From positions 1 to 36,087 of the forward strand of contig NZ_AYYY01000066.1 of the NCBI RefSeq assembly GCF_001436295.1: 36,087 bases of DNA, read 5' to 3'. Positions 32,640 through 36,087 of this stretch are shown piece by piece. The notes under the pieces are model-generated. The model had not been told where the DNA came from, searched no databases, and worked only from the letters and a program-made list of their open reading frames with translations. Both the position numbers and the translations under genes were made by a program. The first letter of the stretch is position 1. Every line of letters begins with the position of its first letter. Source of the stretch: Paucilactobacillus vaccinostercus DSM 20634. GTDB lineage: Bacteria; Bacillota; Bacilli; Lactobacillales; Lactobacillaceae.

Positions 32640-33302
32640 ATGACCTTTACTGACCAGCTCCACACCGCTGCCATGCCTGTTTGGCAACAAAGTTTTCACC
32701 ATCCATTCATTACCGAAATTGCAGACGGCACGTTGCCCCTCGATAAGTTTCGCTTCTATTTGAAACAGGATCGGTACTACCTTGAACAATTCGGTGATCT
32801 GCACGCCGCTATCGCCCGCCAAATCAGTACGCCAGCCATTAAGCAGTTTTTACTCGATGGTGCGGCCGGACTTCACGACGGTGAGACCCAGATTCGGCAT
32901 ACCATGTTCAAGGAACTGGCCATTACACCGGCGGAAATCAAAACCACGCCGATCGCACCGACCGCTTACGGCTACGTGACCCACATGGATTTTCAGCTCA
33001 GCCACGCTTTTCCAGCTGCTGCGGTCGCTGCTTTATTACCGTGCTACTGGCTTTACAGTGAAATTGGGCAAAACCTGAAGGACGTTCATTCACCAGTGAC
33101 GGTTTACCAACAGTTTTTGGACAGCTACTCGGCCGCCGATTTTAACGACGGCACCCAGCAAATGATTCAAATTGTCGAGCAACTGTGCGCCCCGCTGAGT
33201 GATGAACAGAAAGCCTACGTTCAAAAAGTTTTCCTACAAAGCAGTACCTACGAGCTACACTTTTGGCAGATGGCCTACACGAAAGAACAATGGCCCTTTT
33301 AG
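32640..33302 (+). CDS. tenA: Aminopyrimidine aminohydrolase / thiaminase II TenA
   Basis: TenA salvages the pyrimidine of degraded thiamine by hydrolysing aminomethyl-HMP to HMP (and can cleave thiamine). The 220-residue helical protein retains the family catalytic set at Bacillus numbering: Asp44, Tyr47, Cys135 (LLPCYWLY), Tyr139, Tyr163 and Glu205 (YELHFW). ATG 32640 lies 7 nt after GAGGTG. It is controlled by a TPP riboswitch on the plus strand, independent of thiMDE 8 kb away. The HMP it makes would feed ThiD. Confidence 0.96.
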   Translation: MTFTDQLHTAAMPVWQQSFHHPFITEIADGTLPLDKFRFYLKQDRYYLEQFGDLHAAIARQISTPAIKQFLLDGAAGLHDGETQIRHTMFKELAITPAEIKTTPIAPTAYGYVTHMDFQLSHAFPAAAVAALLPCYWLYSEIGQNLKDVHSPVTVYQQFLDSYSAADFNDGTQQMIQIVEQLCAPLSDEQKAYVQKVFLQSSTYELHFWQMAYTKEQWPF

Positions 33303-33421
33303 ATTCCGCAAAATTTCTGTTCAGGCATTCGAAACAAAGAATCAGTGCGTCGCCCCCAGAAAACTGGGGCTGTCAGGTCTCAATCGCCAAAATTATTGGA
33401 ACTCGATATTTTTATTCTACC

Positions 33422-33427
33422 TATAAT
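33422..33427 (+). promoter_or_regulatory. Candidate -10 box upstream of the aldo/keto reductase
   Basis: A perfect TATAAT lies about 150 nt before the next gene, but only a TTGGAA at 20-nt spacing can serve as -35. In the rest of the gap (33303-33581) there is a CCCCAG/CTGGGG hairpin without a T-run near 33355 and a CCCAT/ATGGG inverted repeat near 33450. Confidence 0.35.
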
Positions 33428-33581
33428 GTAGTAAACTAAGCTCAGACGACCCATCAAGGATGGGCAAACATTGATAAATCAACTAAGAAAACACTTACAC
33501 TTTTTGGCAATTTAATTTCCTATCGATGAATCTTCTGGTAAACTATCTTTAATGGATTAAAAAAATTTGGAGGCGTACTGG

Positions 33582-34433
33582 ATGCAAAGTCTAACAGATA
33601 CTTATACATTAAATAACGGCGTCGAAATTCCAATCGTCGGGTTTGGTACGTGGCAGACTCCCGACGGAGATGTCGCCTATCAATCAGTGCAAACCGCATT
33701 AGCGGCGGGCTACCGCCATATCGATACCGCTGCGGCCTACGGTAACGAAGAAAGCGTCGGCAAGGCCATCAAGGAAAGTGACGTCGATCGTCATGACATT
33801 TTCTTAACGACTAAACTTTGGAACGAGGATCACGGGTACGAGGCGACTAAAAAAGCCTTGGCACTCTCCCTCAAAAAGCTCCAAACCGACTATCTTGATC
33901 TCTACCTGATCCACTGGCCGAACCCGCTAACCTTCCGTGATAACTGGGAAGAAACTAACGCTGAAACTTGGCGGGCGATGGAAGAAGCCTACCGTGACGG
34001 TACCGTACGGGCAATTGGGATCTCTAACTTCCGGCCCAGCCACCTTACCACATTGATGAAAACCGCCACGATCACACCGGCGGTTAACCAAAACTACCTC
34101 AATCCCAGTGACTTACAACCAGAGGTCACACGCGTAAACGCCTCATATAACATTTTAAATGAAGCCTACAGTCCTTTAGGCACTGGCGAACTTCTTCAGG
34201 TTCCAATGCTCCAAGAGCTGGCGGCAAAATACGATCACAGCGTTGCCCAATTGATCTTGCGGTGGTCACTCCAACATAAATTTTTGCCACTCCCTAAATC
34301 AACTCATGCGGATCGCATCAAGGACAACACCAATATTTTTGATTTCACAATCAATGATCAAGACATGCAATCAATTGATGAATTACAAGGCATTACGCGC
34401 ATCGCTACTGATCCAGATACCGCTGATTTCTAA
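33582..34433 (+). CDS. Aldo/keto reductase (2,5-diketo-D-gluconate reductase type)
   Basis: This 283-residue NADPH-dependent cytosolic reductase of aldehydes/ketones has the full catalytic tetrad: Asp48 (HIDTAAAYG), Tyr53, Lys78 (LTTKLWNEDHG) and His111 (LIHWPNP). Other family blocks are AIGISNFRPSHL, AYSPLGTGELL and the cofactor-binding LPLPKSTHADRI. ATG 33582 lies 7 nt after GGAGGC; the TTG at 33567 would overlap that site. Monocistronic, ended by a strong terminator. Substrate not deducible; lactobacilli use such enzymes for methylglyoxal or diketone reduction. Confidence 0.92.
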   Translation: MQSLTDTYTLNNGVEIPIVGFGTWQTPDGDVAYQSVQTALAAGYRHIDTAAAYGNEESVGKAIKESDVDRHDIFLTTKLWNEDHGYEATKKALALSLKKLQTDYLDLYLIHWPNPLTFRDNWEETNAETWRAMEEAYRDGTVRAIGISNFRPSHLTTLMKTATITPAVNQNYLNPSDLQPEVTRVNASYNILNEAYSPLGTGELLQVPMLQELAAKYDHSVAQLILRWSLQHKFLPLPKSTHADRIKDNTNIFDFTINDQDMQSIDELQGITRIATDPDTADF

Positions 34434-34440
34434 CCATTTA

Positions 34441-34469
34441 ACCGCGACGCCCTGTCGCGGTTTTTTATA
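34441..34469 (+). terminator. Rho-independent terminator after the aldo/keto reductase
   Basis: AACCGCGAC, 5-nt loop, GTCGCGGTT, followed by six T. Confidence 0.93.
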
Positions 34470-34525
34470 TTTTTTATACCATTCATCCTTTAGCCACATG
34501 ACTAGCAAGAATGGGGGACAACCTG

Positions 34526-34531
34526 TATAAT
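34526..34531 (+). promoter_or_regulatory. Extended -10 promoter candidate for the rRNA methyltransferase
   Basis: TATAAT preceded by TG, 53 nt before the ATG at 34584. The -35 (TAGCAA) is weak. Confidence 0.45.
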
Positions 34532-34583
34532 TGACTAGCATTGACACTCCAGTTCACACTTGAAATCAGGTAAATAAACTATT

Positions 34584-35993
34584 ATGAATACTCATCAACA
34601 TTACGCCAAATCAAAACCACGCGACGTGGCCGTTGAAATTGGCCAACGATTTCCGTTAACGATCAAACGCCTCGGTATTAACGGTGAAGGCATTGGCTAC
34701 TACCAACGTAAAATCTGTTTCGTTCCCTACGCCCTGCCCGGTGAAGTCATCGTGGCTCAGGTAACCGAGGCTAACGCCCACTTTCTCCGGGCCAAAATTC
34801 ACCGGCTGAGAAAGGCGAGTCCCCACCGCGTTGAACCGCAGGACCCCTATGCAACCGAGGTCGGCGGCTTTGAACTCGAACACCTGGCCTATCCCCAACA
34901 ACTCGCCTTCAAGCGCGACTTGATCCGGCAGGCCCTCGACAAGTTCAAGCCGTACGGTTACCGTGGTTACACAATCCATCCCACGCTGGGAATGGATTTT
35001 CCCTACGAGTACCGCAACAAGGCGCAATTTCAGATTCGGATGATTGACGGTCATGTGGCCGCCGGTCTTTATAAGACTGGCTCCCATGACCTCGTCGATT
35101 TACCGACCTGCGCCGTTCAAATCCCCGTCACCATGACCGTCATGCGCGAAATGGTGCGGCTCATTGAAGATCTCCAAATCCCCGTTTACGATGAGGATAC
35201 CAAAGCTGGGATTATCAAAACCATTGCCGTGCGGGTCGCAGATGGAACGGGTGAAGTGCAACTGACGATCATCACCAACACGCCTAAACTCCCACACGTT
35301 CACCAACTTCTGGACGCCATCGCAACGCGTCTTCCCGAAGTGACTTCGGTCATGCAAAACATCAATCCGGGAACCTCACCACTCATCTGGGGTGACGAAA
35401 CGATCAACCTGGCCGGCAACGATGCCATCACCGAAGTCATTAGTGGCCTGAACTTCCGGCTGTCCGCACGGGCTTTCCTGCAGCTCAATCCCGAGCAAAC
35501 CCAAGTCCTCTATGACGAAACGGCCAAGGCCCTTAAACCGGCCCGTACCGACACGTTGATCGATGCCTATGCCGGTATCGGCACCATTGGGCTTTCCCTT
35601 GCCAACCAGGTCGATCAGGTTCTGGGGATGGAAGTCATTGAAGATGCCGTCAAGGACGCCCAGTTCAACGCCGAACAAAACGGCATTACCAACGCCCGTT
35701 ATGAAGTCGGCGCAGCCGAAGACGTCATGCCCCGCTGGCTTCACGAAGGGGTCCAATTCGATGCATTGGTCGTCGATCCTCCACGCTCTGGCTTAGATGA
35801 CGGCTTAATTAAGCAAATTTTACGGGCTCAACCCGCCAAATTCGTCTACGTTTCATGTAACCCATCAACATTGGCGCGCGATTTGGTTTCACTCACCCGC
35901 GCCTACGACGTGAAGTACATGCAACCAGTCGATATGATGCCCCAAACACCCAAGTGCGAAGTGGTCGTTAAACTCACGCTTCGTCAACGTTAA
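34584..35993 (+). CDS. 23S rRNA (uracil-C5)-methyltransferase, RlmD/RlmCD-like, lacking the Fe-S cysteines
   Basis: This 469-residue SAM-dependent methyltransferase makes m5U in 23S rRNA. An N-terminal TRAM domain (about residues 17-75) is followed by the central region and the catalytic domain. That domain has DAYAGIGTIGLSLA (SAM site), VVDPPRSGLD and VSCNPSTLARDL, where Cys425 is the catalytic nucleophile. RlmD/RlmCD proteins usually carry a CGGC-type Fe-S motif, but here residues 93-101 read VGGFELEHL, so both cysteines are missing. Start ATG 34584 has only a weak site (CAGGTA about 10 nt upstream). It stands alone after a terminator. Confidence 0.88.
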   Translation: MNTHQHYAKSKPRDVAVEIGQRFPLTIKRLGINGEGIGYYQRKICFVPYALPGEVIVAQVTEANAHFLRAKIHRLRKASPHRVEPQDPYATEVGGFELEHLAYPQQLAFKRDLIRQALDKFKPYGYRGYTIHPTLGMDFPYEYRNKAQFQIRMIDGHVAAGLYKTGSHDLVDLPTCAVQIPVTMTVMREMVRLIEDLQIPVYDEDTKAGIIKTIAVRVADGTGEVQLTIITNTPKLPHVHQLLDAIATRLPEVTSVMQNINPGTSPLIWGDETINLAGNDAITEVISGLNFRLSARAFLQLNPEQTQVLYDETAKALKPARTDTLIDAYAGIGTIGLSLANQVDQVLGMEVIEDAVKDAQFNAEQNGITNARYEVGAAEDVMPRWLHEGVQFDALVVDPPRSGLDDGLIKQILRAQPAKFVYVSCNPSTLARDLVSLTRAYDVKYMQPVDMMPQTPKCEVVVKLTLRQR

Positions 35994-36087
35994 ACCAGTT
36001 AAAAAGCACCGATCTTCACTTCAAGTGAGATGGCTATACTCCTTCTTGGGTAGACAAGCAAATAATTAAAGCTTGCCTTCCTAGGAA
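35994..36087. other. Right-edge intergenic segment with small inverted repeats
   Basis: No coding frame is evident. It holds ATCTTCACTT/AAGTGAGAT around one base (one bulge) and CAAGC/GCTTG around an AT-rich loop. The final TTCCTAGGAA is a palindrome cut near the edge. Which RNA or site this belongs to cannot be decided. Confidence 0.4.

Noticed and set aside
32502-32822. 106-residue minus-strand frame
   Set aside because: It covers the tenA riboswitch and tenA start in antisense; those features explain the sequence.

Overview
The window looks like a chromosomal segment of a Lactobacillaceae (Firmicutes) bacterium. The evidence is moderate GC, strong GGAGG-type ribosome sites, frequent TTG starts, classic sigma-A promoters, two TPP riboswitches, a complete accessory Sec (SecA2/SecY2) export locus and a KxYKxGKxW-type adhesin signal peptide. 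No ribosomal RNA, tRNA, CRISPR array, transposase or phage gene is visible. Almost everything from 1 to 26.3 kb is transcribed leftward.

Region 1 (1-20.5 kb) is a serine-rich-repeat adhesin factory. On the minus strand the order is: two Gtf3-type sugar transferases (19376-20452, 17804-18862), gtfA and gtfB (initial O-GlcNAc transferase complex), a small one-TM protein (Asp4/SecE-like), secA2, secY2, asp1, asp2, asp3, a terminator, two more Gtf3-type transferases (6753-4625), and the adhesin gene itself. The adhesin runs from 4488 past the left edge (1496 codons visible, no stop). GtfA/GtfB should put GlcNAc on Ser/Thr of the adhesin, the Gtf3-like enzymes should extend the glycan, Asp1-3 should modify and chaperone it, and SecA2/SecY2 should export it.

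Region 2 (18.9-23.4 kb) is a scarred fringe of that locus. It holds a glycan-transferase gene with a CDP-glycerol-transferase-like C-terminus and a frameshifted SGNH esterase. It also holds two tail fragments that copy the 3' ends of the esterase and of the transferase. Each tail lies behind the next gene, a pattern left by stepwise duplication or integration.

Region 3 (23.4-26.6 kb) has a divergent MarR regulator with a clear inverted-repeat operator in front of the esterase. Next comes the thiamine salvage operon thiM-thiD-thiE under a TPP riboswitch. A second TPP riboswitch at 32.5 kb controls tenA on the other strand. No de novo thiC/thiG genes are seen here, so the visible set is a salvage pathway.

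Region 4 (26.7-36 kb) is mixed metabolism. It contains an MFS exporter, an SDR/SnoaL-like pair with palindromes at its promoter, an acyl-CoA dehydrogenase-etfB-etfA operon, tenA, an aldo/keto reductase, and an RlmD/RlmCD-type 23S rRNA uracil methyltransferase lacking the usual Fe-S cysteines. The last 94 bases hold only small inverted repeats.
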